From Scandinavium sp036495715 (GTDB lineage Bacteria > Pseudomonadota > Gammaproteobacteria > Enterobacterales > Enterobacteriaceae), in NCBI GenBank assembly GCA_036495715.1, contig DASXML010000013.1, positions 124,001 to 188,000 on the forward strand: DNA of 64,000 nucleotides, in the 5' to 3' direction. A program made the translations under genes and the position numbers. Shown here one piece after another: positions 17,618 to 26,894 of this stretch (the stretch's first letter is position 1; each line of letters begins with the position of its first letter). The notes under the pieces were generated by a model. The model was given only the letters and a program-made list of their open reading frames with translations, was not told the DNA's origin and searched no databases.

Positions 17618-18598
17618 TTACAGACGGCCCACGGCCTGTCGCTGTTGGTAACTTTGCGCAAACGTCAGCATACCTGCCTGCTGCCCGGTTTGCATGACGC
17701 CAGGGAGCTGGTGCGTTTTCCCTTCGCGGATAAGACTCCCGACCGCAGGCGTGTTCACCAGCAGCTCATAGAGCGCCACTCGCCCGCCCTGTTTGTCGGG
17801 TAACAGTTTTTGTGCCAACACCGCGCACAGGCTTCCGGCAAGCTGGCTGCGCACCTGGTCTTTCTCCCCGGCAGGAAAAACATCCACCAGCCTCTCAATG
17901 GCCTGAGCCGCACCGCGCGTATGCAGCGTAGAAAGCACAAGGTGACCCGTTTCTGCTGCCGTGAGCGCCAGACGAATGGTTTCGGTGTCGCGTAATTCAC
18001 CGAGCAGGATAACATCGGGATCCTGACGTAACGCAACACGCAGCGCCGCTGAAAATGAGCCGCAGTGTGCGCCCACTTCTCGCTGATGGATTAAACAACG
18101 CTCGCTGTGATGTACAAATTCCACTGGGTCTTCCAGCGTCAAAATATGCCCATCGCGCTGATGATTGAGATGGTCGACCATCGCCGCAAGTGTGGTGGAT
18201 TTACCGCTACCCGTCGCCCCGGTCACCAGAATCAGCCCGCTTTCCTCATTCAGTAATTCGTTGATGGCGAGCGGCGCCCCCAACGACGATAGCTGCGGGC
18301 AGCTTTCCGGTAAGAGTCTCAAGACCAGCGAAACACCGTCTACATGACGAAAGACGCTGGCACGCAGGCGCGTACCTCCATCGGTTTGTACCGCAAAATC
18401 GCATTGATTCTCCGTTTGCCACTGCCGCTGCGCCGCCTGACTCAGCCAGTCATACAATAGCAATTGTGCCTCGGGTGCGGTAAACGGCGCGAGTTTCAGC
18501 CTCCCCTGTCGTCGCCAACGCACCGTGCCGTCGTTGCACAGGTGTAGATCCGAGACATTATGCTTTACACTAAGGGTCACAATTTCCTGCATATCCAT
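17618..18598 (-). CDS. yggR: PilT-like secretion/twitching ATPase YggR
   Basis: GspE/PilT-family ATPase, 326 aa from MDMQEIVTLS as in E. coli. Walker A GATGSGKST is at 127-135, followed by the LTLEDPVEFVH Asp box, Walker B (DVILLGELRD) and the His box (LVLSTLHTRGA). In pseudomonads PilT retracts type IV pili; here no pilus genes are nearby, so the role is uncertain. The start lies 15 bp from the divergent yggS start, so the promoters must overlap coding sequence. Confidence 0.9.
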   Translation of the reverse strand: MDMQEIVTLSVKHNVSDLHLCNDGTVRWRRQGRLKLAPFTAPEAQLLLYDWLSQAAQRQWQTENQCDFAVQTDGGTRLRASVFRHVDGVSLVLRLLPESCPQLSSLGAPLAINELLNEESGLILVTGATGSGKSTTLAAMVDHLNHQRDGHILTLEDPVEFVHHSERCLIHQREVGAHCGSFSAALRVALRQDPDVILLGELRDTETIRLALTAAETGHLVLSTLHTRGAAQAIERLVDVFPAGEKDQVRSQLAGSLCAVLAQKLLPDKQGGRVALYELLVNTPAVGSLIREGKTHQLPGVMQTGQQAGMLTFAQSYQQRQAVGRL

Positions 18599-18613
18599 AT
18601 CATCATCCTGAAA

Positions 18614-19318
18614 ATGAACGACATTGCGCATAACCTGACACAGGTCAGGGACAAAATCTCAGCCGCTGTCGCCCTTTGCGGCCGTGCTCCAGAAGAAGTG
18701 ACGTTGCTTGCAGTGAGTAAAACGAAACCTGCGAGCGCCATCGAAGAAGCTATCGCTGCGGGCCAGCGTGCCTTTGGTGAAAACTACGTTCAGGAAGGGG
18801 TCGAAAAGATCCGCTATTTTCAGGAGACGGGACAGAACGCGTTGCAATGGCACTTTATTGGCCCGTTGCAGTCGAACAAAAGTCGTCTGGTAGCAGAGCA
18901 TTTCGACTGGTGTCATACCGTCGATCGCCTGCGGATCGCCAGTCGCCTGAGCGAGCAGCGTCCGGCACATCTGCCGCCGCTGAACGTGCTGATTCAAGTG
19001 AACATTAGCGATGAAACAAGTAAATCCGGGATTGCGCCTGAGGATGTTGACGCGCTGGCGGCCGAAGTGGCTGCGTTGCCAGGCCTGTGTCTGCGCGGTT
19101 TGATGGCGATCCCAGCCCCAGAGTCAGAATATGTAAGGCAGTTTGCGGTAGCCCAACAAATGGCGGTAGCATTTGCCCGACTGAAAACACACTATCCGTC
19201 CGTAGACACGCTGTCGCTTGGCATGTCGGACGATATGGATGCCGCCATTGCGGCAGGTAGCACGATGGTGCGCATCGGTACCGCCATTTTTGGCGCGCGC
19301 GATTACACACAACAATAA
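18614..19318 (+). CDS. yggS: PLP homeostasis protein YggS
   Basis: Pyridoxal phosphate-binding protein of the YggS/PROSC family, 234 aa from MNDIAHNLTQVRDK. The PLP lysine is K36 in LAVSKTKPA, and the phosphate-binding end has SLGMSDDMDAAI and GSTMVRIGTAIFG. It has no known catalytic activity; loss disturbs vitamin B6 and amino-acid pools in E. coli. It heads the yggS-yggT-yggU-rdgB-hemW run, which is tightly spaced. Confidence 0.95.
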   Translation: MNDIAHNLTQVRDKISAAVALCGRAPEEVTLLAVSKTKPASAIEEAIAAGQRAFGENYVQEGVEKIRYFQETGQNALQWHFIGPLQSNKSRLVAEHFDWCHTVDRLRIASRLSEQRPAHLPPLNVLIQVNISDETSKSGIAPEDVDALAAEVAALPGLCLRGLMAIPAPESEYVRQFAVAQQMAVAFARLKTHYPSVDTLSLGMSDDMDAAIAAGSTMVRIGTAIFGARDYTQQ

Positions 19319-19340
19319 ATAAGGACAATTGAGGAACGCC

Positions 19341-19907
19341 ATGAAGACGTTGACTTTCCTGCTTTCGACGGTGATTGAGCTGTACACCATGGTGATGCTG
19401 CTCCGCGTCTGGATGCAGTGGGCCCGCTGTGATTTTTATAACCCGTTTTCGCAGTTCGTGGTGAAAGCCACGCAGCCGCTTGTCGGGCCGCTACGCCGCG
19501 TTATTCCTGCGATGGGACCGATTGACAGTTCATCCTTACTGCTTGCCTTCGTGCTTTGCGTACTGAAAGCGATCGTGCTGTTTATGGTCATTACGTTCCA
19601 GCCAATCATCTGGATCTCCGCCGTGCTGATCCTCGTGAAAACCATTGGCCTGCTGATCTTCTGGGTGCTGATGCTGATGGCCGTCATGAGCTGGGTCAGT
19701 CGTGGTCGTAGCCCGGTTGAATTCGTGCTGATGCAGTTAGCCGACCCGCTATTGCGTCCAATCCGTAGCATGTTGCCTTCAATGGGTGGAATCGACTTCT
19801 CGCCGATGATCCTCGTGCTGCTGTTGTATGTGGCCAATATGGGCATCTCTGAGCTGTTGCAGGCGACCGGAAATATGCTGCTGCCGGGGCTGTGGATGGC
19901 ACTATGA
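19341..19907 (+). CDS. yggT: YggT family inner-membrane protein
   Basis: Membrane protein of 188 aa from MKTLTFLLSTVIEL, made of two YGGT repeats. Each repeat has a pair of hydrophobic helices and a PFSQFVVKATQPLVGPLRR-like loop (second copy ADPLLRPIRSMLPSMGG). A role in K+ uptake or osmotic tolerance has been suggested in other bacteria but not settled. The start follows a GAGGAA ribosome site; the TGA overlaps the yggU start. Confidence 0.92.
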   Translation: MKTLTFLLSTVIELYTMVMLLRVWMQWARCDFYNPFSQFVVKATQPLVGPLRRVIPAMGPIDSSSLLLAFVLCVLKAIVLFMVITFQPIIWISAVLILVKTIGLLIFWVLMLMAVMSWVSRGRSPVEFVLMQLADPLLRPIRSMLPSMGGIDFSPMILVLLLYVANMGISELLQATGNMLLPGLWMAL

Positions 19908-20191
19908 GTGCCGTCACTCCCTGTGATGATGGGCTGGTTTTGCGGCTGTATATTCAGCCGAAAGCCAGCCGAGACAGCATTGTGGGGCGGCATGGCGACG
20001 AACTCAAAGTCGCCATCACCGCCCCTCCGGTTGACGGCCAGGCCAATGCACATCTGATTAAATTTCTCGCTAAACAGTTTCGCGTCGCGAAGAGCCAGGT
20101 GATAATTGAGAAAGGCGAGCTTGGTCGCCACAAACAGGTAAAAATCATTCACCCGCAACACATCCCTTCGGGCGTTGAAGCGCTCACCTGA
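19904..20191 (+). CDS. yggU: UPF0235/DUF167 family protein YggU
   Basis: Small conserved protein, 95 aa from MSAVTPCDDGL, of the DUF167 family. The conserved core RLYIQPKASRDSIVG and APPVDGQANAHL is present. The function is unknown. The start overlaps the yggT stop as ATGA, implying coupled translation. A start four codons upstream (MDGT) is also possible. Confidence 0.92.
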   Translation: MSAVTPCDDGLVLRLYIQPKASRDSIVGRHGDELKVAITAPPVDGQANAHLIKFLAKQFRVAKSQVIIEKGELGRHKQVKIIHPQHIPSGVEALT

Positions 20192-20202
20192 CAGGACATC
20201 CC

Positions 20203-20790
20203 ATGCAAAAAGTAGTTCTGGCTACCGGTAATGCCGGTAAAGTGCGCGAGCTCGCCTCGCTATTAAACGATTTTGGCCTCGACGTTATCGCACAGACCGA
20301 ACTGAACGTGGAGTCGGTGGAAGAGACCGGGCTGACGTTTATTGAGAATGCGATCCTCAAAGCGCGTCACGCGGCGAAAGTCACCGGCCTGCCTGCGATT
20401 GCCGATGATTCTGGCTTGGCCGTCGACGTACTTGGCGGCGCACCGGGCATTTATTCCGCACGTTACGCGGGCGTTGACGCCACTGACCAGCAGAATCTGG
20501 AAAAACTGTTGGTTGCGCTGAAAGACGTGCCGGATGAAAAACGCCAGGCACAGTTCCACTGCGTGCTGGTCTATATGCGCCACGCGGAAGACCCTACGCC
20601 ACTGGTGTGCCACGGCAGCTGGCCGGGCGTGATTACCCGTGAAACTGCGGGCAACGGTGGCTTTGGCTACGACCCGATTTTCTTTGTTCCTGATGCCGGT
20701 AAAACGGCGGCAGAACTGAGCCGTGAAGAAAAAATTGCCGTGTCCCATCGTGGACAGGCGCTGAAACTGTTACTGGAAGCCTTGCGTTAA
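20203..20790 (+). CDS. rdgB: XTP/dITP diphosphatase (non-canonical purine pyrophosphatase)
   Basis: House-cleaning Ham1-family enzyme hydrolysing dITP, XTP and ITP to monophosphates and so keeping deaminated purines out of DNA and RNA. It is 195 aa (E. coli 197). The N-terminal ATGNAGKVREL nucleotide loop, the GLPAIADDSGL acidic motif and the C-terminal SHRGQAL motif are present. The TAA stop overlaps the hemW ATG by one base. Confidence 0.96.
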   Translation: MQKVVLATGNAGKVRELASLLNDFGLDVIAQTELNVESVEETGLTFIENAILKARHAAKVTGLPAIADDSGLAVDVLGGAPGIYSARYAGVDATDQQNLEKLLVALKDVPDEKRQAQFHCVLVYMRHAEDPTPLVCHGSWPGVITRETAGNGGFGYDPIFFVPDAGKTAAELSREEKIAVSHRGQALKLLLEALR

Positions 20791-21926
20791 TGACCGTTCT
20801 CCCTCCGCTGAGTCTTTACATTCACATTCCCTGGTGCGTGCAGAAATGCCCGTACTGCGATTTCAATTCGCACGCGCTAAAAGGTGAAGTGCCCCACGAC
20901 GACTACGTTCAGCATCTGCTGGCTGATTTGGATGTCGACGTGCCTTACGCGCAGGGACGCGAAGTGAAAACGATTTTCATCGGCGGAGGGACGCCAAGCC
21001 TGCTTTCTGGCCCGGCGATGCAGACGCTGCTCGACGGCGTGCGTGCGCGCCTGAACCTGGCAGCGGATGCGGAAATTACCATGGAAGCCAATCCGGGCAC
21101 GGTGGAAGCCGATCGCTTTGTTGAGTATCAGCGCGCCGGCGTGAACCGCATTTCCATCGGCGTGCAAAGTTTTAGTGAAGAAAAGCTCAAACGTCTGGGA
21201 CGCATTCACGATTCGCAAGAAGCCAAACGTGCAGCCCATCTGGCGACGGGCCTGGGGTTACGCAGTTTTAACCTCGACCTGATGCACGGCCTGCCGGATC
21301 AGACGCTGGAAGAAGCGCTGGACGATTTGCGCCAGGCGATTGCGCTCAATCCGCCGCACCTGTCGTGGTATCAGCTCACCATCGAGCCGAACACGCTGTT
21401 TGGCTCCCGTCCGCCGAAGCTGCCGGACGACGATGCGCTGTGGGATATTTTTGAACAGGGCGATGCCCTGCTCACCGCTGCGGGCTATCAGCAGTATGAA
21501 ACCTCGGCCTATGCCAAACCCGGCTATCAGTGTCAGCACAACCTGAACTACTGGCGTTTTGGCGATTATCTCGGTATCGGCTGCGGCGCGCACGGTAAAG
21601 TGACCTTCCCGGACGGGCGAATCTTACGCACCGCCAAAACCCGGCATCCGCGCGGGTATATGGAAGGCCGTTATCTGGAACGTCAGCATGATGTGGAAGA
21701 AGCAGATAAGCCGTTTGAGTTCTTTATGAACCGCTTCCGTCTGCTGGAACCCGCACCGCGCACAGAGTTCACCGCATTTACCGGATTACCGGAATCGGCT
21801 ATTCGTTCGCAAATTGATGAGGCAATCGCGCAAGGTTATCTTATCGAGAGTGAGCAAGAGTGGCAGATAACCGAGCACGGTAAACTGTTTTTGAATTCGC
21901 TGCTGGAGCTGTTTCTTAGCGAATAA
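20790..21926 (+). CDS. hemW: Radical SAM heme chaperone HemW
   Basis: Radical SAM protein that carries heme to target apo-proteins; it is related to HemN but is not a coproporphyrinogen oxidase. It is 378 aa, as in E. coli. The 4Fe-4S cysteines are C16, C20 and C23 in CVQKCPYCDF, the HemW-type spacing. FIGGGTPSLL and GVQSFSEEKLKRLGR are family segments. Last gene of the yggS-hemW run. Confidence 0.95.
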   Translation: MTVLPPLSLYIHIPWCVQKCPYCDFNSHALKGEVPHDDYVQHLLADLDVDVPYAQGREVKTIFIGGGTPSLLSGPAMQTLLDGVRARLNLAADAEITMEANPGTVEADRFVEYQRAGVNRISIGVQSFSEEKLKRLGRIHDSQEAKRAAHLATGLGLRSFNLDLMHGLPDQTLEEALDDLRQAIALNPPHLSWYQLTIEPNTLFGSRPPKLPDDDALWDIFEQGDALLTAAGYQQYETSAYAKPGYQCQHNLNYWRFGDYLGIGCGAHGKVTFPDGRILRTAKTRHPRGYMEGRYLERQHDVEEADKPFEFFMNRFRLLEPAPRTEFTAFTGLPESAIRSQIDEAIAQGYLIESEQEWQITEHGKLFLNSLLELFLSE

Positions 21927-22263
21927 TCCCCTCTGGAGTCTATCCCATTAGGCTCTTACATTGCCCGAACATATATCTCGGGCAATATACTTATTCTCTG
22001 AAATCGTTTTTTCCGAACTATCCGTGCATTATTTACGAAGCTTTATCCTTATACATTCCTTTTTTCAGTGATTTCTCACGCCACTTCTTTTCAAGAATAA
22101 AACCCAGCGCACAAAACTACGCACCCAATATATCCCCTGCACAAAAATGTGACACAGGCAGTGCATAGATATCACACCACTAATATAAGATGTCATACAG
22201 AATTACAGACTAAGTAAGAACCTATAAACCACTTGATCAATTATTCGAGCATGGAGCTTAGCT
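21927..22263. other. Intergenic region between hemW and the TRAP genes
   Basis: 337 bp with no gene. A hairpin ATTGCCCGA...TCGGGCAAT at 21960-21986 lies 33 bp past the hemW stop and may end its transcript, though no T run follows. The rest is AT-rich and presumably carries the TRAP operon promoter; no clear operator was identified. E. coli has yggM and ansB beyond this point. Confidence 0.55.
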
Positions 22264-23250
22264 ATGAAACTTACCTCTTTTTCCCGAACCCTTCTTTGTG
22301 CGTCACTCCTGACGCTGATCTCCACGACAGCCAACGCTGCCGAAAAAGTCACCCTCAAGCTGGCTCATAACCTTGAGCGAAGCCATGTTGTACACCAGGC
22401 TTTCGAGCATATGGCAAAGGAAGTTAAACAACTTTCCGATGGCAAAATGACTATCCGTATTTATCCAAGTAGCCAAATGGGTAGCGCTCGCGAAACCATG
22501 GAATTATTGCAAAACGGCGCACTGGATATGACCAAAGGCTCTGCCAGCGATCTGGAGTCTTTTGATAATGTCTATGCGATATATAATTTGCCGTACTTAT
22601 TTAAAGATCAGGCACATTTTAATCGCGTCGTCTTCGGTGACGTCGGCAAAGAAATTATGCTGTCGACAAAAGACAAAGGGTTTATTGCATTATCGGCCTA
22701 TGTCGCGGGTACGCGTAGCTTTTACGCCAAAAAGCCGATTACAAAACCTGAAGATTTGAAAGGAATGAAAATTCGCGTACAAGCCAGCCCAACCACATTA
22801 AAAATGGTGGAGTTAATGGGCGGTTCACCGACGCCAATTTCTTTTGGTGAAGTGTATACCGCGATGCAACAGGGTGTGGTCGATGGCGCAGAAAACAACG
22901 TGCCTTCATGGGTACAAACCCGCCATATTGAGATAGCCAAAGTCTTCTCCGAAGACGAGCACTCCTCAATCCCTGATTTCCTGGTTATCTCCACTAAAAC
23001 CTGGGACAAGCTGACCCCAGAGCAGCAGCAGATCCTGCAAAAAGCCGCCACAGATTCTGAAGCATATCAGCAGAAACTGTGGGCAGACGTTGATGCCAAG
23101 ACCCGCGCTGAAGCCAAAGCGATGGGGGCGGAGATTATCCCCGTCGATAAAGCCCCGTTCCGTGCAGCCGTCAAACCGATGTATGACGAGTTTGAAAAAG
23201 ATCCGAAACAGGCCGCACTGCTCGCCAAATTCGAAGCCGCTGCACAATAA
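22264..23250 (+). CDS. TRAP transporter solute-binding protein, DctP family
   Basis: Periplasmic binding protein of a tripartite ATP-independent transporter. The signal peptide ends near ANA at 23-25. The 328-residue chain carries family segments such as LKLAHNL, the MKIRVQASP stretch with the conserved arginine that pairs with substrate carboxylate, and FGEVYTAMQQGVVDGAEN. DctP proteins usually bind C4-dicarboxylates or sugar acids; the substrate cannot be told from sequence. It is first in an operon with the small and large membrane subunits. Confidence 0.9.
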   Translation: MKLTSFSRTLLCASLLTLISTTANAAEKVTLKLAHNLERSHVVHQAFEHMAKEVKQLSDGKMTIRIYPSSQMGSARETMELLQNGALDMTKGSASDLESFDNVYAIYNLPYLFKDQAHFNRVVFGDVGKEIMLSTKDKGFIALSAYVAGTRSFYAKKPITKPEDLKGMKIRVQASPTTLKMVELMGGSPTPISFGEVYTAMQQGVVDGAENNVPSWVQTRHIEIAKVFSEDEHSSIPDFLVISTKTWDKLTPEQQQILQKAATDSEAYQQKLWADVDAKTRAEAKAMGAEIIPVDKAPFRAAVKPMYDEFEKDPKQAALLAKFEAAAQ

Positions 23251-23300
23251 CGTCACTCTGCGGGTCAGCCTATGACCCGCGCTTTCTGGGGGAAAACATC

Positions 23301-23804
23301 ATGCTATTTGACCGCATCAAACGAGCGGTAGATGGAACAATTGCCACGTTCTCCGTCATCGTCATGGTCGCACTGGTTATCTGCGTCGTCTGGCAGGTAT
23401 TAAGCCGTTATGTCCTCAGTCAACCCAGCACGCTTACCGATGAGCTGGCGCGTTTCCTGATGATTTGGGTGGGACTGCTTGGCGCAGCCTACACCGTCGG
23501 CGCGCAGCGCCACCTGTCGATTGATTTACTGGCAATGTCCGTCGGTCCGCGCAAACAGGCATTACTGAGCGTCATTATTAATCTGTTTATCCTGCTGTTT
23601 GCTGGCGGGGTGATTGTCAGTGGAGGGGTGAAGCTGATTGAGAAGACACTGGCGACGTCGCAGGTATCTGCCGCCATGCAAATTCCAATGGGCTACGTCT
23701 ACTTCATCCTGCCACTGAGCGGCATCATCATGATGTATTACGCGCTTTGGTATATGGCACTCGGCGTTCAGCGCCTGAAACACCCTGAAGGAGAACTGCA
23801 ATAA
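23301..23804 (+). CDS. TRAP transporter small permease, DctQ family
   Basis: Membrane subunit of 167 aa with four predicted hydrophobic helices. The WQVLSRYVLSQPSTLTDELA segment after helix 1 is typical of DctQ. It overlaps the start of the large subunit by one base (TAATG), as is usual in TRAP operons. Confidence 0.9.
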   Translation: MLFDRIKRAVDGTIATFSVIVMVALVICVVWQVLSRYVLSQPSTLTDELARFLMIWVGLLGAAYTVGAQRHLSIDLLAMSVGPRKQALLSVIINLFILLFAGGVIVSGGVKLIEKTLATSQVSAAMQIPMGYVYFILPLSGIIMMYYALWYMALGVQRLKHPEGELQ

Positions 23805-25105
23805 TGGACGCCTATATCGCATTAACCTTATTTGGCAGCTTCTTTGTGCTGGTGTTTATCGGCGTGCCTATCTCCTTTTCTATCGGTATCGCTACTTTTG
23901 CGTCGATGCTGCTGATGTTCCCTTGGGATGTTGCGGTTATCACCGTTTCGCAGCGCCTGGCCAATGGTTTGGACAACTTTGCACTACTGGCTATTCCGTT
24001 CTTCATTTTCGCCGGTACGCTGATGAACAGCGGGGGAATTGCCATCCGACTTATCAGACTGGCGCAGGTCATGGTCGGTCGTGTTCCCGGTTCCTTGGGC
24101 CATGTCAACGTGTTGGCCAATATGATGTTTGGGTCAATTTCTGGCTCTGCCGTCGCGGCGGCGGCGGCGGTTGGCGGGACGCTGAACCCTATCCAGACGA
24201 AAGAAGGATATGACCCAGCCTTCTCGACTGCGGTCAACGTGTCGTCCTGCATTACCGGTCTGTTGATCCCGCCGTCTAACGTGTTGATTGTCTTTTCACT
24301 GACCGCAGGTGGTGTTTCCGTCGCCTCGCTGTTTATGGCCGGATACTTGCCGGGCCTCCTGATGGGGCTGGCAATTATGGTTGTGTGCGCCATTATCGCC
24401 AAACGTCGCAACTATCCATTATCAGAACGCCCAACCTGCCAACAGGCCGCAAAAGCTTTGCTGGATGCACTGCCGAGCCTGCTGCTCGTGGTTATCGTTA
24501 TGGGAGGGATCCTCGGAGGGATCTTCACCGCCACCGAGGCCTCGGCGATTGCCGTGGTGTATACGTTTATTTTATCCGTGCTTATCTACCGTGAGGTGAA
24601 GTGGCATCAGCTGCCAAAACTGATTCTGGAATCGGTGGTCACGACGTCAATTGTTCTGCTGCTGATTGGCTTTTCTGTCGGCATGTCATGGGCCATGACC
24701 AACGCCGATATTCCGTACATGATAAGCGATGCGCTGATGGGCATTTCCGATAATCCAGTCATTATCCTGTTATTGATTAATATCGTGCTGCTGGTTGTCG
24801 GTATTTTTATGGATATGACGCCAGCGGTGCTGATCTTTACACCGATCTTCCTGCCTATCGCCCAGGAACTGGGAATGGATCCTGTGCACTTCGGCATTAT
24901 GATGGTGGCAAACTTGTGTATTGGATTGCTGACACCACCGGTCGGTAGCGCATTGTTTGTCGGTTGTTCTGTGTCGGGGGTGAAGATTCAGCAGCTCATC
25001 AAACCATTGCTTCCGTTCTATGCCGCATTACTGGTTGCTCTAATGATGATTGTCTATATCCCGCAAATTTCACTGTTCGTCCCCCAGCTATTGGGGCTGA
25101 TGTAA
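23804..25105 (+). CDS. TRAP transporter large permease, DctM family
   Basis: Sodium-coupled translocation subunit, 433 aa with about twelve hydrophobic helices. Typical DctM stretches include AIPFFIFAGTLMNSGGIA, FGSISGSAVAAAAAVGG, PPSNVLIVFSLTAGGVS and LLTPPVGSALFVG. It completes the DctPQM transporter. No catabolic enzyme or regulator gene is adjacent, so the substrate is not suggested by context. Confidence 0.92.
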   Translation: MDAYIALTLFGSFFVLVFIGVPISFSIGIATFASMLLMFPWDVAVITVSQRLANGLDNFALLAIPFFIFAGTLMNSGGIAIRLIRLAQVMVGRVPGSLGHVNVLANMMFGSISGSAVAAAAAVGGTLNPIQTKEGYDPAFSTAVNVSSCITGLLIPPSNVLIVFSLTAGGVSVASLFMAGYLPGLLMGLAIMVVCAIIAKRRNYPLSERPTCQQAAKALLDALPSLLLVVIVMGGILGGIFTATEASAIAVVYTFILSVLIYREVKWHQLPKLILESVVTTSIVLLLIGFSVGMSWAMTNADIPYMISDALMGISDNPVIILLLINIVLLVVGIFMDMTPAVLIFTPIFLPIAQELGMDPVHFGIMMVANLCIGLLTPPVGSALFVGCSVSGVKIQQLIKPLLPFYAALLVALMMIVYIPQISLFVPQLLGLM

Positions 25106-25133
25106 AAGCGTAAAATCTGAGTTTCGGTTTTAT

Positions 25134-25175
25134 GCCTCCATTCTGACAAAGCATGATTGTCGTCAGAATGGAGGC
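25134..25175. terminator. Bidirectional hairpin between TRAP and ParR-like genes
   Basis: GCCTCCATTCTGAC and GTCAGAATGGAGGC form a perfect 14-bp stem with a 14-base loop, placed between the convergent dctM-type and ParR-like genes. The T run is weak on both sides. Confidence 0.7.
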
Positions 25176-25192
25176 CCGGTTCGGCAGTCGTA

Positions 25193-25852
25193 TTAGAAAA
25201 TCCCTTTCTGCTTTATCTTCTGCATTTTTTCAGTCGGGGCTGACAGCGCTGACAAATCGCTCTCCTCCGTGCCATCACCCTTCGTCGCTTCCGCCGGGGC
25301 GCTAACGCCCTGACGTTGCAACTGCTGGAGCAATCGAGTTTGCTGATTCAACACACCTTTCAGGCTATTAAGCTCTTCGCGCAGGCGCTGGAATTCGGCC
25401 TGCTGATCGGCATTTAATCCCCCATCAACGGCGGGGGCAGCCACCGCTTCAGGCTTATGCTGACTAAGTAACTGTTCCAGTTGGCTGAGCTGTTGGGCAG
25501 TGAACTCGGACGCTGAACTACCGGTCGCCGCCGCCATCGGCACACCTTCCGGCAGCAGTTTTTCGCGCACCAGTTTACCCACCAGCTCCGGCAGTTTTAG
25601 ATCTTCGCGGCTAATGGATTCCGCAATGGCGTTACACAACTGCGGATCCAGAAGCTGGAGCTGTAGTCCCGCCAGATAGACATTGCGATGAAAAGCGCGG
25701 ATCTCCATGTTCGCATTGTTGCGATCGTCGCTGGCCTGCTTTAACTCGCTGTGCCAGTTATTCAGCCAGTTAAGCACCCGCTCATCCGCTTTGGATGCAT
25801 CCGGTCGCAGATGGAGTGAGAAATTAACCTGCCGGGTTGGCCCGTTACTCAT
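25193..25852 (-). CDS. ParR-like partition adaptor protein with long C-terminal coiled coil
   Basis: 219-aa partner of the ParM-like gene, with an 8-bp overlap. Residues 5-100 resemble ParR of plasmid R1: RQVNFSLHLRPDASKADERV matches the ParR ribbon strand and first helix (RTIAFKLNPDVNQTDKIV), followed by a helical block ending LLDPQLCNAIAES. Plasmid ParR is about 117 aa; this protein adds an Ala/Pro-rich linker and a predicted coiled coil (about 145-185, rich in Leu/Gln/Arg). By analogy it should bind a centromere-like DNA site and cap ParM filaments. Inferred from order and weak similarity. Confidence 0.65.
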   Translation of the reverse strand: MSNGPTRQVNFSLHLRPDASKADERVLNWLNNWHSELKQASDDRNNANMEIRAFHRNVYLAGLQLQLLDPQLCNAIAESISREDLKLPELVGKLVREKLLPEGVPMAAATGSSASEFTAQQLSQLEQLLSQHKPEAVAAPAVDGGLNADQQAEFQRLREELNSLKGVLNQQTRLLQQLQRQGVSAPAEATKGDGTEESDLSALSAPTEKMQKIKQKGIF

Positions 25853-26894
25853 TGTCCTCTACCTCAAGCAGAACCGGCTCTTCGACTTCTTCAGCACCCG
25901 ATTCGGAATGGAACAGGCAGATTTCACGTGACAGCGCGCTTTGCGGTTTATCGATGGTGATAACGCGCTCGCCAAGGGTCGCATACACTTCGCGTACGGC
26001 GGTTTCAATCAATGTTGCGCCGCCACCGACCAGGTAGACACGGTTTGGGTTACGGGCGAATTTTTTCGCTTCATGCGCGACCTGTTCGCCAAGCTCTTTG
26101 ATTTTGATTTCAATGCCGCGAAGGATGTCGTCAATGCGTGATTCATCGTTGATGACGCTGCGCACGAAATTCATGTCGTGGCGGCGCTTGATAAGCTCAT
26201 TCGCGACCAGATAACTGGAGTCGCTGTCTGCGGCCGCCAGCGCTTTACGCGTGGCGTCTGTGACCATAGCAACGCCAATTTCGTTGTTGCCGTAGATAGC
26301 GGAGACATCGTCAAACTCACCGACGATGATGCCCATATCCAGCGTCGTGCCGCCACAGTCGATCACCAGCGATTTGGTGAATTCGCTGATGTCTGCTTTC
26401 AACAAATGAGACAACGCCGCTGGCAGACTTTCTGGCATGACTTCCACATTGACGATGCGGAACACGTCACCTTTATTGAGTGAAATCTCGCGCATCAGGT
26501 TACGGCGTTTTGCTTCGATACGATCTTCATTTCTCTGGCAGTCATCCGGGTTGTAGAACTGGGTGATCGGCAAGGTCACCACGATGTCGACGTCACACGG
26601 TTCAAGACCCGTTTGCAGTAATGCATGATGGACGGCCAGCAGATTCAGATCGTCATACTGATAGTCGATGTGTGTTGTAGAGAGGGCTTTATCAGAAGTC
26701 GCATCGTAGGTGTATTTGGTCGTGCCGATGGTGTAATTATAGACTTTCTGACCACGCAGCAGCGCCGCGCTTTTCCAGTCTTTGCGAAACGAATTTGGTG
26801 AAACAATGGTTTTTAATGTGCCTTGTTCAATCCAGCTTAATTTTACATTGGTGGATCCATCGTCGATGGCAAATTTCATTTTTGACTGGGTCAT
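25845..26894 (-). CDS. parM: ParM/StbA-like actin ATPase, chromosomal
   Basis: Actin-fold ATPase of 349 aa clearly related to ParM of plasmid R1 (320 aa). Phosphate-1 motif DDGSTNVKL begins at D11, phosphate-2 motif DCGGTTLD is at 179-186 and the adenosine motif LVGGGATLIE is at 288-297. SPNSFRKDW, AVHHALLQTGL and VMPESLPA closely follow ParM. Plasmid ParM forms dynamic filaments that push sister plasmids apart. Here the gene lies in chromosomal backbone between the TRAP genes and yggN with no replication gene nearby. All ATP-site motifs are intact, so an active filament protein is likely. Confidence 0.85.
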   Translation of the reverse strand: MTQSKMKFAIDDGSTNVKLSWIEQGTLKTIVSPNSFRKDWKSAALLRGQKVYNYTIGTTKYTYDATSDKALSTTHIDYQYDDLNLLAVHHALLQTGLEPCDVDIVVTLPITQFYNPDDCQRNEDRIEAKRRNLMREISLNKGDVFRIVNVEVMPESLPAALSHLLKADISEFTKSLVIDCGGTTLDMGIIVGEFDDVSAIYGNNEIGVAMVTDATRKALAAADSDSSYLVANELIKRRHDMNFVRSVINDESRIDDILRGIEIKIKELGEQVAHEAKKFARNPNRVYLVGGGATLIETAVREVYATLGERVITIDKPQSALSREICLFHSESGAEEVEEPVLLEVEDNE

